A stretch of 64,000 bases of DNA from Actinomadura viridilutea (GTDB lineage: Bacteria > Actinomycetota > Actinomycetes > Streptosporangiales > Streptosporangiaceae). Where the stretch lies: NCBI GenBank assembly GCA_003001795.1, contig PVNI01000014.1, forward strand, positions 1-64,000, read 5' to 3'. The notes below the pieces were generated by a model. It saw nothing but the letters and a program-made list of their open reading frames with translations. It did not search any database and was not told the origin of the DNA. Numbering within the stretch: the first letter of the stretch is position 1; each line of letters begins with the position of its first letter. This document shows, in pieces, positions 52,443-60,917 of this stretch. Position numbers and translations under genes: made by a program.

Positions 52443-54056
52443 TCACATCCGGAATACGCCGTAGCCGACGGGGTCCAGCGGCGCGCCGGCCGCCGCGGAC
52501 AGCGCGAGCGCCAGCACCCGCCGGGTGTCCAGCGGGTCGATCACGCCGTCGTCCCACAGCCGCGCCGTGGAGTAGTACGGGTTGCCCTGCCTTTCGTACT
52601 GCTCGCGGATCGGCGCCTTGAACTCCTCCTCCGCCTCGGCCGGCCACTGCTCGCCGCGGGCCTCCAGCTGGTCGCGGCGGACGGTGGCCAGCACGCTCGC
52701 GGCCTGCTCGCCGCCCATCACGGAGATCCGCGCGTTCGGCCACATCCACAGGAAGCGGGGGGAGTACGCCCGGCCGCACATCGCGTAGTTGCCCGCGCCG
52801 AACGATCCGCCGATCACCACGGTGAACTTGGGGACGCGGGCGCACGCCACGGCGGTGACCATCTTGGCGCCGTGCTTGGCGATGCCGCCCGCCTCGTACT
52901 GGCGGCCCACCATGAACCCGGTGATGTTCTGCAGGAACACCAGCGGCACCGAGCGGCGGTCGCACAGCTGGATGAAGTGGGCGCCCTTGAGCGCCGACTC
53001 GCCGAACAGGATGCCGTTGTTGGCGACGATGCCCACCGGGTGGCCGTGGATCCGCGCGAAGCCGGTCACCAGCGTGGTGCCGTACTCCTTCTTGAACTCC
53101 TGGAAGCGGCTGCCGTCCACGATCCGCGCGATCACCTCGCGCACGTCGTAGGGGGTGCGGGGGTCCGGCGGCACCACGCCGTACAGCTCGCCCGGGTCGA
53201 CGGCGGGCGGCTCGGGCTCGGTCACGTCCCAGGGGCGCGGCTCGCGCGGCCCGAGCGTGGCGACGATGTCGCGGACGATCGCCAGCGCGTGCGCGTCGTC
53301 CTCGGCGAGGTGGTCGGTGACGCCGGAGGTGCGGGCGTGCAGCTCCCCGCCGCCGAGCTCCTCGGCGGTGACGACCTCGCCGGTCGCGGCCTTCACCAGC
53401 GGCGGGCCGCCCAGGAAGATCGTGCCCTGGCCGCGGACGATCACCGCCTCGTCGCTCATCGCCGGGACGTACGCGCCGCCCGCGGTGCACGAGCCGAGCA
53501 CGGCGGCGATCTGCGGGATGCCCCGCGCCGACATGGTGGCCTGGTTGTAGAAGATCCGGCCGAAGTGCTCGCGGTCGGGGAACACCTCGTCCTGGCGGGG
53601 CAGGAACGCGCCGCCCGAGTCGACCAGGTAGACGCAGGGCAGCCGGTTGTGCAGCGCCACCTCCTGCGCCCGCAGGTGCTTCTTGACCGTCATCGGGTAG
53701 TAGGTGCCGCCCTTGACGGTGGCGTCGTTGGCGACGACCACGCACTCGCGCCCGGCGATCCGCCCGACCCCGGTGATGATCCCGGCGCCGGGGGCCTCGT
53801 CGTCGTACATCCCGTAGGCGGCCAGCGGCGACAGCTCCAGGAACGGCGACCCGGGGTCGAGCAGGGCGTCGACCCGGTCGCGCGGCAGCAGCTTGCCGCG
53901 CGCCACGTGCCGCTCGCGGGCGCGCTCGGGACCGCCGCGCCCGGCCCGGTCGATGCGCTCGCGCAACTCGGCGGCCAGCGCCGCGTTGTGCTCGGCGTTG
54001 GCCTTGAAGGTCGCGTCCGCGGGGTCGGCGCGGCTGGTCAGAACGGATCCGGCCAT
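52443..54056 (-). CDS. Acyl-CoA carboxylase, carboxyltransferase beta subunit (methylcrotonyl-CoA type)
   Basis: This 537-residue subunit has a crotonase-like double domain with ARGKLLPRDRVDALLDPGSPFLELS, VDSGGAFLPRQDEVFPDREHFGRIFYNQA, and GGSFGAGNYAMCGRAYSPRFLWMWPNARISVMGGEQAA. These long conserved strings match the methylcrotonyl-CoA carboxylase beta group. It is the first gene of the operon. GAGGA before ATG 54056 supports the start. Two palindromes separate it from the tetR gene. Confidence 0.95.
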   Translation of the reverse strand: MAGSVLTSRADPADATFKANAEHNAALAAELRERIDRAGRGGPERARERHVARGKLLPRDRVDALLDPGSPFLELSPLAAYGMYDDEAPGAGIITGVGRIAGRECVVVANDATVKGGTYYPMTVKKHLRAQEVALHNRLPCVYLVDSGGAFLPRQDEVFPDREHFGRIFYNQATMSARGIPQIAAVLGSCTAGGAYVPAMSDEAVIVRGQGTIFLGGPPLVKAATGEVVTAEELGGGELHARTSGVTDHLAEDDAHALAIVRDIVATLGPREPRPWDVTEPEPPAVDPGELYGVVPPDPRTPYDVREVIARIVDGSRFQEFKKEYGTTLVTGFARIHGHPVGIVANNGILFGESALKGAHFIQLCDRRSVPLVFLQNITGFMVGRQYEAGGIAKHGAKMVTAVACARVPKFTVVIGGSFGAGNYAMCGRAYSPRFLWMWPNARISVMGGEQAASVLATVRRDQLEARGEQWPAEAEEEFKAPIREQYERQGNPYYSTARLWDDGVIDPLDTRRVLALALSAAAGAPLDPVGYGVFRM

Positions 54057-54070
54057 CAGTCGTCCTCGTC

Positions 54071-54115
54071 TGTTAACGACCGTTAACAACGCCTGATGTT
54101 AATACTCATTAACAT
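54071..54115. promoter_or_regulatory. Two palindromic operators between the leucine operon and tetR
   Basis: TGTTAACG (54071-54078) and CGTTAACA (54081-54088) form a perfect dyad with a two-base spacer. ATGTTAAT (54096-54103) and ATTAACAT (54108-54115) form another with a four-base spacer. Both carry GTTAA halves, as expected of one dimeric TetR-type repressor binding twice, on either side of the divergent promoters. Confidence 0.82.
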
Positions 54116-54143
54116 CGGCCGTCCAGCCTCCTAGACTTCCGGC

Positions 54144-54773
54144 ATGACCTCGCAACCCCTGCGGCCCGCGGGCGACCGGGCGGCGGCGGCGTCGCCGCGG
54201 CGGGCGGAGATCCTGGCCGCGGCCGCCGAGCTGTTCGCCCGGCGCGGCTACCACGGCGCGTCCATCGGCGACCTCGGCAGGGCCGTCGGGCTCACCGGTC
54301 CCGCCCTCTACCGGCACTTCCGCGGCAAGGAGGCGGTGCTGGCGGAGATGCTGCTGGACATCAGCGAGCGGCTGCGGGCCGAGGGCGCGCGGCGCGCCGC
54401 CGACCCCGACCCGGGGCGGGCCCTGGACGCCCTGCTGCGCTGGCACATCGCGTTCGCCCTCGACAACCCCGCGCTGATCACCGTCCACGAGCGCGAGCTG
54501 GACAACGTCCCCGAGCCGCAGCGGCACGAGATCCGGCGCCTGCAGCGCGCCTACGTGGAGGAGTGGGTCGGCGTGCTGCGCCGCCTGCGCCCCGAGGACC
54601 CGCCCACCGAGGACCGGGCGCGCGCCGCCGTGCACGCCTGCTTCGGCCTGCTCAACTCCACCCCCTACAGCGCCGCGGCCCTGGACCGCGCGGCGATGGG
54701 CGACCTGCTGTACGCGATGGCGTCCGCCGCCCTGCGCCAGGTCGCCGAGCCGTCCCGCAATTCGTCCCGCTGA
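54144..54773 (+). CDS. TetR-family repressor of the leucine-degradation operon
   Basis: This 209-residue regulator has the TetR HTH RRAEILAAAAELFARRGYHGASIGDLGRAVGLTGPALYRHFRGKEAVL. The C-terminal ligand domain is helical. By position it should repress the divergent carboxylase operon and its own gene, probably released by an acyl-CoA intermediate; this is inference from context. ATG 54144 is 29 bases downstream of the second palindrome. Confidence 0.93.
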   Translation: MTSQPLRPAGDRAAAASPRRAEILAAAAELFARRGYHGASIGDLGRAVGLTGPALYRHFRGKEAVLAEMLLDISERLRAEGARRAADPDPGRALDALLRWHIAFALDNPALITVHERELDNVPEPQRHEIRRLQRAYVEEWVGVLRRLRPEDPPTEDRARAAVHACFGLLNSTPYSAAALDRAAMGDLLYAMASAALRQVAEPSRNSSR

Positions 54774-54811
54774 CGTTGAACGCCTCGGGCGGGGCGTGCG
54801 TACGACTGGGC

Positions 54812-56218
54812 ATGACGGACCAGAAGGTGGCGCCGCTCGACGGCGGTTCGGCCGTCGGCCGGCGTGAGGCGGGGCACGGGGCGCCGCCCTCGGACGGCGG
54901 CCCCGCGGGGCCGGCCACGACGGACGTCCGGGGCGCCGACGCCGCCGACCGGGCGGCCCGCGACTGGTCCGGACGCAAGCCCGGCGGCCACCGCGGCACC
55001 GACCCCGCCGCCGGCGGCGAAACGGGGACCGCCGCAGGCGCCGCGCCCGAAACAGGCGGCGAAGCCGCGCCCGCGGGCGGGACGCAGGCGGAAAGCGCGG
55101 ACCGGACGCCCGCGTCGTCCGCGCCGCCCGCCGCCCCCGCGGCTCCCGAGAAGAACGCCGCCCCCGCGGCTCCCGAGAAGAACGCCGCGGCCGACGACCC
55201 GGTCGAGGTGTGGCCGTGCGCGAACTGCGGCAGGCCCGTCCCGCAGCCGGTGCGCGGCACCTGGTCGGTGCGGTACTGCACGGACAACGACGGGGCGTGC
55301 GCCGCCGAGGCCCGCGCACGCCGCGAACGCGGCCGCGACACCCCCGGGCTGACCGGCCAGGTCGCCTGGGCGTGGGAGATCGTCGAACGGATGGAGGAGG
55401 CCGTGGGGCGGCTCGCCGGGTCGCTGGCCTCCGAGCTGAGCGTCGCCGGGGTGGAGCGGCGCATCGCCGACGCCAAGGCCGAGGCCGCCGCCCTCGTCGC
55501 GGTCGCGCAGAAGGAGCGCGACGCCTCCCAGCGGCAGGCCGAGGCGGCGTGGCGCCAGGCCGCGGCCGCCCGCGAGCGGATGGAGAACGCCGAACGGGAG
55601 GCCGCCGCCGCCCGCGACGAGGCCGCGCGGGCCCGCGCCGAACGCGACGCCGCGCGCCGCGAGGCCGCCGAGGCGCGCGAGGCCGCCGAGCAGGCGGTCG
55701 CCGCCAAGCTCGCCGCCGAACGCGAACGCGACCGCGTCGTGGAGCGCGAGGGCGAGCTGCTGTCGGCGCTGGAGTCGGCCCGCGCCGAACTGGTCACCCT
55801 GCACTCGCGGCTGTCGGACTCGGAGACGATCATCGAGGGCCAGCGGATCGAGGCCGCCGCCGCCCGCCGCGCCGCCGACGACCTGCGCGCCGCCGTGCAC
55901 GAGGCCGAGACCAAGCGCGGGCAGGCCGTGGCCGACCGCGACCAGATGCAGGCGCGCCTGCACGAGTGCGAGCAGCAGAACTGGCGGCTGACGCGGACCG
56001 TGGAGGAGCTGCGCGCCGCGCTGACCGCGCTCACCGGCGAACGCGACGCGGCCCGCGCCGAGGCCGAACGCGCCCGCCGCCAGATCGACGCCCTGACCAG
56101 CTCCGCCCTGCCGGGCGCCGCCGCCGGGCGCCCGGCGGCCGGCACCCGACCCGCCGCCGAGCCGGAATCGGCCGGGCTGCACGCCCTGGACGGATTCCGG
56201 CTCCCCCACGCGGGCTGA
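54812..56218 (+). CDS. Zinc-ribbon protein with a long coiled coil
   Basis: This 468-residue protein starts with ~130 disordered residues (Gly/Ala/Pro-rich, including a perfectly duplicated APAAPEKNA segment). A short Cys motif follows (WPCANCGRPVPQ, then YCTDNDGAC). From about residue 185 there is a long continuous coiled coil of Glu/Ala/Arg (for example EAAAARDEAARARAERDA) to about residue 430, and a short tail. I do not recognise a named family; similar proteins in actinomycetes are left as hypothetical. It could be a scaffold or a DNA- or envelope-associated filament protein. Confidence 0.75.
   Translation: MTDQKVAPLDGGSAVGRREAGHGAPPSDGGPAGPATTDVRGADAADRAARDWSGRKPGGHRGTDPAAGGETGTAAGAAPETGGEAAPAGGTQAESADRTPASSAPPAAPAAPEKNAAPAAPEKNAAADDPVEVWPCANCGRPVPQPVRGTWSVRYCTDNDGACAAEARARRERGRDTPGLTGQVAWAWEIVERMEEAVGRLAGSLASELSVAGVERRIADAKAEAAALVAVAQKERDASQRQAEAAWRQAAAARERMENAEREAAAARDEAARARAERDAARREAAEAREAAEQAVAAKLAAERERDRVVEREGELLSALESARAELVTLHSRLSDSETIIEGQRIEAAAARRAADDLRAAVHEAETKRGQAVADRDQMQARLHECEQQNWRLTRTVEELRAALTALTGERDAARAEAERARRQIDALTSSALPGAAAGRPAAGTRPAAEPESAGLHALDGFRLPHAG
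55133..55186. repeat. Perfect 2 x 27-bp tandem repeat inside the coiled-coil gene
   Basis: Copies 55133-55159 and 55160-55186 are identical. They encode nine residues of the Ala/Pro-rich linker before the zinc ribbon. Being in frame, a copy-number change would only lengthen the linker. Confidence 0.9.
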
Positions 56219-56321
56219 TCGAGACGAGGAGGTGAGGCCCCTACCGCAGAGCACTGGCCCTGTCTGAGCGGCCGCCGCGCCGAACCGGGACGGCGCGGCG
56301 GCCGACGCCGATCGGGGCGGT

Positions 56322-57026
56322 TCAGTCCGCGGAACGCCCGCGCAGCCGCGCCGTGTAGTCGACGGCGCCGGCGCGCACCGCGGCGTGCACGGCCCGCGCG
56401 ATCCGCGCGCCCCACGTCGAACGCGGCCCGGCGAACGGCTCCTCCGCGCCCGAGTCGGGGACCATGGGGGCGGCCACGCAGATGGCGTCCGACGCGGTGC
56501 CGGTGCACGCGTACCCGGCCTCCAGCAGCGCCTGCGTCTTGGCCTCGGTGGCGGTGATGACCGCGTTGACCAGGGCGGCGTCGCCCAGCGGGACCGGCAC
56601 CGCGACCACGATGTTGACCGTGCCGGGCGCGGCCCCGTCCAGCCGCGCGGGGGCCAGCTCCGGGTCGGCGGCGCCCGGGGGAGCGGCGGCCCACGTCGGG
56701 ACGCGCAGCCCCACCGTCGCGGCCACGGTCACCCCCTCGTCCGAGGCCTGCACGGTCCGGTCGACCGGCGCCGCGGTCATCATGCCGACGCCGCGTCCCA
56801 GCAGGCCGTACCCGGCCGCCAGCTCGCGCAGGTGCTCCCGCGGGTCCAGGCGCGCGTACCCGCCGGGCACCTGGGCGTTCAGCACCCAGTCCACCGGCCC
56901 GATCCCGCCGCCCAGCAGCGCCGACGAGATCGCCCGCAGGCCCGGGCCCGGCCGCCACACCGTCGCCGCCAGCCGCGCGCCGTCCTCCACGCGCCACCGC
57001 GTCACCAGTCTCATCGAGGCCCGCAT
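56322..57026 (-). CDS. cbiZ: Adenosylcobinamide amidohydrolase CbiZ
   Basis: This 234-residue protein matches CbiZ: AISSALLGGGIGPVDWVLNAQVP, GVGMMTAAPVDRTVQ, NIVVAVPVPLGDAALVNAVITATEAKTQALLEAG and CTGTASDAICVAAP. CbiZ cleaves pseudocobalamin or cobinamide side chains so that incomplete corrinoids can be rebuilt into cobalamin. ATG 57026 has GGAG six bases upstream and overlaps the ATPase gene; ATG 57014 gives an ATGA overlap. Last gene of the riboswitch-controlled operon. Confidence 0.93.
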   Translation of the reverse strand: MRASMRLVTRWRVEDGARLAATVWRPGPGLRAISSALLGGGIGPVDWVLNAQVPGGYARLDPREHLRELAAGYGLLGRGVGMMTAAPVDRTVQASDEGVTVAATVGLRVPTWAAAPPGAADPELAPARLDGAAPGTVNIVVAVPVPLGDAALVNAVITATEAKTQALLEAGYACTGTASDAICVAAPMVPDSGAEEPFAGPRSTWGARIARAVHAAVRAGAVDYTARLRGRSAD

Positions 57027-57796
57027 GAACGCTCCAAAGACACGACGGGCCGGCCGTCCGGGCCCGGCGCGACGTGCACCCGGGCGCCGAAGTGCGCGCC
57101 GACCGCCTCGCCGGTGAGCACCTCGCCGGGCGGGCCGGACGCGGCGACCCGCCCCCGCGACAGCAGCACCAGCGCGTCGGCGTACTGCCCGGCCAGCGTC
57201 AGGTCGTGGATCGTGGTGAGCACCGTCAGCCCGTCGTCCCGCCGCAGCCGGTCGACCAGCTCCATCACCTGCTGCTGGTGGCCGATGTCCAGCGCGGTCG
57301 TCGGCTCGTCCAGCACCAGCACGGGCGCCTGCTGGGCCAGCGCCCGCGCCAGCACCACCCGCTGCCGCTCCCCGCCCGACAGCCGGTCCAGCGGACGCGC
57401 GGCCAGGCCGACGAGGTCGAGCCGCTCCAGCACCTCGGTCGCCACCGCCCGGTCGCGGGCGCTCTCGCGGCCCAGATGCGGGATGTAGGGGGAGCGGCCG
57501 AGCAGCGTGTAGTCGAACACCGTCATCCCCGGCGGCAGGTTCGGGTTCTGCGGCGCGTACGCCACCAGCCGGGCGCGGCGGCGCGGCGGCAGCGCCCACG
57601 GGTCCGCCCCGGCGACGCTCACCGTGCCGCGGCGCGGCCGCCGCAGCCCCAGGATCGCCCGCAGCAGCGTCGACTTGCCCGCCCCGTTCGGCCCGATGAC
57701 CGCCGTCCACGTCCCGGCGGGCGCCTCCAGGGACACGTCCCGCAGCACGGGCCGCCCCTCCAGGTCGACGTCCAGGCCGCGCACCGTGACGGTCAC
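57011..57796 (-). CDS. btuD: ABC transporter ATP-binding protein (corrinoid uptake)
   Basis: This 261-residue ATPase has Walker A GPNGAGKST, the signature LSGGERQRV, Walker B VLVLDEPTTALDIGHQQQ and the switch His in TTIHDLTLA. Sequence style and neighbours match the BtuD/FecE group. GTG 57796 has GGGGAGG upstream and overlaps the permease stop (GTGA). It powers the permease encoded just upstream. Confidence 0.93.
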   Translation of the reverse strand: MTVTVRGLDVDLEGRPVLRDVSLEAPAGTWTAVIGPNGAGKSTLLRAILGLRRPRRGTVSVAGADPWALPPRRRARLVAYAPQNPNLPPGMTVFDYTLLGRSPYIPHLGRESARDRAVATEVLERLDLVGLAARPLDRLSGGERQRVVLARALAQQAPVLVLDEPTTALDIGHQQQVMELVDRLRRDDGLTVLTTIHDLTLAGQYADALVLLSRGRVAASGPPGEVLTGEAVGAHFGARVHVAPGPDGRPVVSLERSCGPR

Positions 57797-58839
57797 GTGT
57801 CCACCTCCCCGCGGACGGCGCGCAGCACCGCCACGAAGAACGGGCCGCCGACGAACGCGGTGACCACGCCGAGCGGCAGCTCGCCCGGCGCCACGACCGT
57901 GCGGCCCACCAGGTCCGCGACGGTCAGGAACGCCGCGCCGCCGAGCAGCGACAGCGGCAGGACGATCCGGTACGAGCCGCCCGCCAGCCGCCGCACCACG
58001 TGCGGCACCACCACGCCGACGAACCCGATGAGCCCGCTGACCGCCACCGCGCACGCGGTGGCCAGCGACGCGGCCGCCAGCACGGTCAGCCGCACCCGCG
58101 ACGCCGACAGCCCCAGCGCCGCGGCCTCCTCGTCGCCGACGCTCAGCACGTCCAGCAGCCGCCCGTGCAGCAGCAGCGTCGCCACCGCCACCGCCGCGTA
58201 CGGGGCGATCATCGCCAGCGTGGGCCAGTCGGCCAGGGTGAGACCGCCCAGGATCCACGAGTAGATCCGCTGCAGCTCCTCCGCCTTGGCCTGCTGCAGG
58301 AACGCCTGCACCGACGCGAGGAACGACGACACCGCCACGCCCGCCAGCACCAGCGTCGCGGTGCCGGACCCGCCGCCGCGGCGCGCCGTGCTGCCCAGCC
58401 CGTAGGCCAGCGCGACCCCGGCGACCGCGCCGGCGAAGGCGGCCAGCGGCACCGCGAACGTCGGCCGGTCCGACATCACGACGATCACCAGCGTGGCGCC
58501 GACGCCCGCGCCTGCCGCGGCCCCCAGCAGGTACGGGTCGGCCAGCGGGTTGCGGAACACGCCCTGGTAGGCCGCGCCGGCGACGGCCAGCAGCCCGCCC
58601 ACCACCGCGCCCAGCAGCACCCGGGGGAGCCGCAGCTCGAACAGCACGTTCCGGTCGACCGGGGCCAGCCCCGAGTCGACGTGCACGAACGGCAGCCGGT
58701 CGGCCAGCGCCTTCACCACCCCGCCGGCCGGCAGACCGGCGGGGCCGATCAGCAGCGCGGCGAGCAGCGCCGCCGCGAGCACCAGCGCGGTCACCGCCAG
58801 CGGCACAGGACGCAGCCGCGCCGCCTCCCGCGCCTTCAC
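57793..58839 (-). CDS. btuC: ABC transporter permease, FecCD/BtuC family
   Basis: This 348-residue membrane protein has about ten hydrophobic segments and the family signatures LFELRLPRVLLGAVVGGLLAVAGAAYQGVFRNPLADPYLLG and GLIGFVGVVVPHVVRRLAGG. It forms the channel for corrinoid import. The GTG start follows the binding-protein stop by 13 bases. In the operon: btuF, btuC, btuD, cbiZ. Confidence 0.93.
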   Translation of the reverse strand: MKAREAARLRPVPLAVTALVLAAALLAALLIGPAGLPAGGVVKALADRLPFVHVDSGLAPVDRNVLFELRLPRVLLGAVVGGLLAVAGAAYQGVFRNPLADPYLLGAAAGAGVGATLVIVVMSDRPTFAVPLAAFAGAVAGVALAYGLGSTARRGGGSGTATLVLAGVAVSSFLASVQAFLQQAKAEELQRIYSWILGGLTLADWPTLAMIAPYAAVAVATLLLHGRLLDVLSVGDEEAAALGLSASRVRLTVLAAASLATACAVAVSGLIGFVGVVVPHVVRRLAGGSYRIVLPLSLLGGAAFLTVADLVGRTVVAPGELPLGVVTAFVGGPFFVAVLRAVRGEVDT

Positions 58840-58852
58840 CGGAGGGGCGGCG

Positions 58853-59800
58853 TCACCGCGCCGCCGACGCCTTCTGCACGGCGTCCCCGATCACCTTGAC
58901 GAGCTCGGGCAGCCGCGGACCCCAGCGGGACGCGATCGAGTCGTCCAGCTCGACCACGTTCCCGCGCTTCACGGCGTCGAGCCCGTCCCAGCCGGGGCGC
59001 TTGGCCACTGCGGCGGCGTTCTGCCCGCAGCACTTGGTGTCGGCCAAGAACACCAGGTCCGGGTCGCTCTTGAGCAGGTGCTCGCGCGACAGCTGCGGGT
59101 AGGCGCCCGCCGCCGGCTGCGCCCCGTCGGCGATGTTGCGCAGCCCGAACAGCCCGTACACCTGCCCGATGAACGTCTTGGACGTCACCGTGTGCAGCTG
59201 CTCGTCCAGCTCGTGGTAGTAGGTGAGCGGCTCGCCGCCGGGCGGGGCGGCCTTCTTCGCGGCGTCCACGGTCTGTTGGATGCGGCGGCGCATGTCGTCG
59301 ACGAGCCGGCGGGCCTGCTCGGCGTGGCCGGTGGCCGCGCCCAGATCCATGATCTCGTCGTAGGCGTCCTCGAACCGGGCGGCGGCGGGCTCCAGCAGCA
59401 CCGGCACCTTCACCTTCTCCAGCGCCTTGACGATGCCGTCCATGTCGTCCGACAGCACCACCAGGTCCGGCTTGTAGCCGATGATCGCCTCGGCGTTCGG
59501 CTTGAAGCCCGACAGCTTGGTCCGCGGCGCGTTCGCCGGGTGGTCGGAGTACTCGTCGACGGCCACCACCTGCGCGCCCGCGCCGATGGCGAACAGCGTC
59601 TCGGTGTGCGTGGGCGACAACGACACGATCCGCTTGGGCACCGCGGGGAGGGTGACGGTCCCGTTGGCCGCCTGGACGGTGATCGACGCACCGTCCTCGC
59701 CCTTCCCGTCGGACGATGCGTCGTCGTTCGCGCCGCACGCCGCGGTCAGCGTCACGACGAGGGTCAGGGCGGCCGCGCCCAGGGCACGTAGCGGTCTCAA
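58853..59800 (-). CDS. btuF: Corrinoid-binding lipoprotein (BtuF-like)
   Basis: This 315-residue lipoprotein has a short signal ending in a lipobox-like LTAACG. The periplasmic binding fold includes PKRIVSLSPTHTETLFAIGAG, VVAVDEYSDHP, NAEAIIGYKPDLVVLSDD and DAVKRGNVVELDDSIASRWGPRLPELV, all typical of BtuF/FecB proteins. TTG 59800 is chosen because GGAGG lies five bases upstream and it starts the signal peptide; the frame opens at 60055 but that part is the riboswitch. First gene of the operon. Confidence 0.92.
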   Translation of the reverse strand: MRPLRALGAAALTLVVTLTAACGANDDASSDGKGEDGASITVQAANGTVTLPAVPKRIVSLSPTHTETLFAIGAGAQVVAVDEYSDHPANAPRTKLSGFKPNAEAIIGYKPDLVVLSDDMDGIVKALEKVKVPVLLEPAAARFEDAYDEIMDLGAATGHAEQARRLVDDMRRRIQQTVDAAKKAAPPGGEPLTYYHELDEQLHTVTSKTFIGQVYGLFGLRNIADGAQPAAGAYPQLSREHLLKSDPDLVFLADTKCCGQNAAAVAKRPGWDGLDAVKRGNVVELDDSIASRWGPRLPELVKVIGDAVQKASAAR

Positions 59801-59849
59801 CCGGGCCTCCAGGTGGGCGGGAGAGGCCGCCGCGACGGGCCGCCCCTTC

Positions 59850-59990
59850 CGCGAGGGTCGACTGTCATCCGCGCGCGGGAGGCGACCTGGCTCGGCCGAG
59901 CGGGGACGGCCATCACAGTTGCGGGACAGCGCCGGAATCGCACCGGACTTCGCTCCATGGCGCGCTCGACCGGCAACGTTATCAGCCGTT
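59850..59990 (-). promoter_or_regulatory. Cobalamin riboswitch
   Basis: On the minus strand 59944 down to 59910 reads GGTGCGATTCCGGCGCTGTC followed by CCGCAACTGTGATGG, the invariant core of the B12 riboswitch. The B12 box follows as GAGCCAGGTCGCC (59893-59881), and the 3' side has GACAGTCGACCCTCGCGG. It sits directly ahead of btuF, so binding of adenosylcobalamin should turn off the uptake operon. Confidence 0.93.
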
Positions 59991-60072
59991 CGTCCCGGTC
60001 CGACACCGGACGTCCCCACTTGGGCTATCGTCGGCCTCGCACAACTGATCAACACACGGGTGGAGGAGTGGC

Positions 60073-60834
60073 GTGGTGAGTGGCGTGGCCGAACAGCGGG
60101 GTGTCGCGCTGGTCACCGGGGCGTCGCGGGGACTGGGCGCCGCCATCGCCCGCGGACTGGGCGCCGACGGGTGGGCGGTGGCGGTCGGCTACCGGTCCAA
60201 CGCCGACGGCGCCCGGCGCGTGGTCGAGGACATCCGCGCCGCGGGCGGCACCGCCGAGGCGTTCGCCGCGGACGTCACCGACGAGGCCGAGGTGTCCGCC
60301 ATGGTGCGGCGGGTCGTCGAACGCCTCGGCCCGGTGGAGGTGCTGGTCGTCAACGCCACCGGCCCCCAACCGCTGGTCGCCGTCGAGGAGCTCACCTGGG
60401 AGACGCACCTGGACCAGCTGCGCTTCTTCGTCAAGAGCCCGACCCTGCTGCTGCAGGCGGTGCTGCCCGGGATGAAGGAGCGGGGACGCGGCCGGGTCAT
60501 CCAGATCGGCTCCGACGTGTTCGAACGCGCGCTGCCCGGCATGTCCGCCTACGTCGCCGCCAAGGGCGCGCAGATCGGGCTGACCCGGTCGTGGGCGCGC
60601 GAGCTCGGCCGGTACGGCATCACCGTCAACCTCGTCGCGCCCGGCTGGATCCCGGTCGAGCGGCACGCCGACGTCCCCGCCGAGGAGCGCGCCGCCTACA
60701 AGGCGGACGTGCCCCTCGGCCGCATGGGCGTCCCCCAGGACGTCGCAGCCGCGGTGTGCTTCCTGGCGTCCGACGCGTCTTCCTTCATCACCGGCGAACG
60801 CATCACTGTCAACGGCGGCCACACCATCGCCTAG
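60073..60834 (+). CDS. Short-chain dehydrogenase/reductase
   Basis: This 253-residue SDR has the cofactor motif TGASRGLGAAIARGL, VNATGPQPLVAVEE in the NNAG position (here NATG), Ser in IQIGSDVF, the catalytic YVAAK and the C-terminal GERITVNGGHTIA. It resembles FabG-like reductases; the substrate is not evident. The GTG at 60073 has GGAGGAG four bases upstream. It is divergent from the corrinoid operon. Confidence 0.92.
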   Translation: MVSGVAEQRGVALVTGASRGLGAAIARGLGADGWAVAVGYRSNADGARRVVEDIRAAGGTAEAFAADVTDEAEVSAMVRRVVERLGPVEVLVVNATGPQPLVAVEELTWETHLDQLRFFVKSPTLLLQAVLPGMKERGRGRVIQIGSDVFERALPGMSAYVAAKGAQIGLTRSWARELGRYGITVNLVAPGWIPVERHADVPAEERAAYKADVPLGRMGVPQDVAAAVCFLASDASSFITGERITVNGGHTIA

Positions 60835-60843
60835 ACCCGGCCG

Positions 60844-60907
60844 GGAGCCCGCCGCGGTTCGACGCGACAGCGTCGACCCCGTACGAGACGTGGTGGGGGC
60901 GGGCTCC
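60844..60907. terminator. Bidirectional cruciform between SDR and M23 peptidase genes
   Basis: GGAGCCCGCC (60844-60853) pairs perfectly with GGCGGGCTCC (60898-60907). An inner hairpin (TCGACGC/GCGTCGA around GACA) lies within the loop. It separates two convergent genes. Confidence 0.75.
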
Positions 60908-60917
60908 GCGGCGGCGG

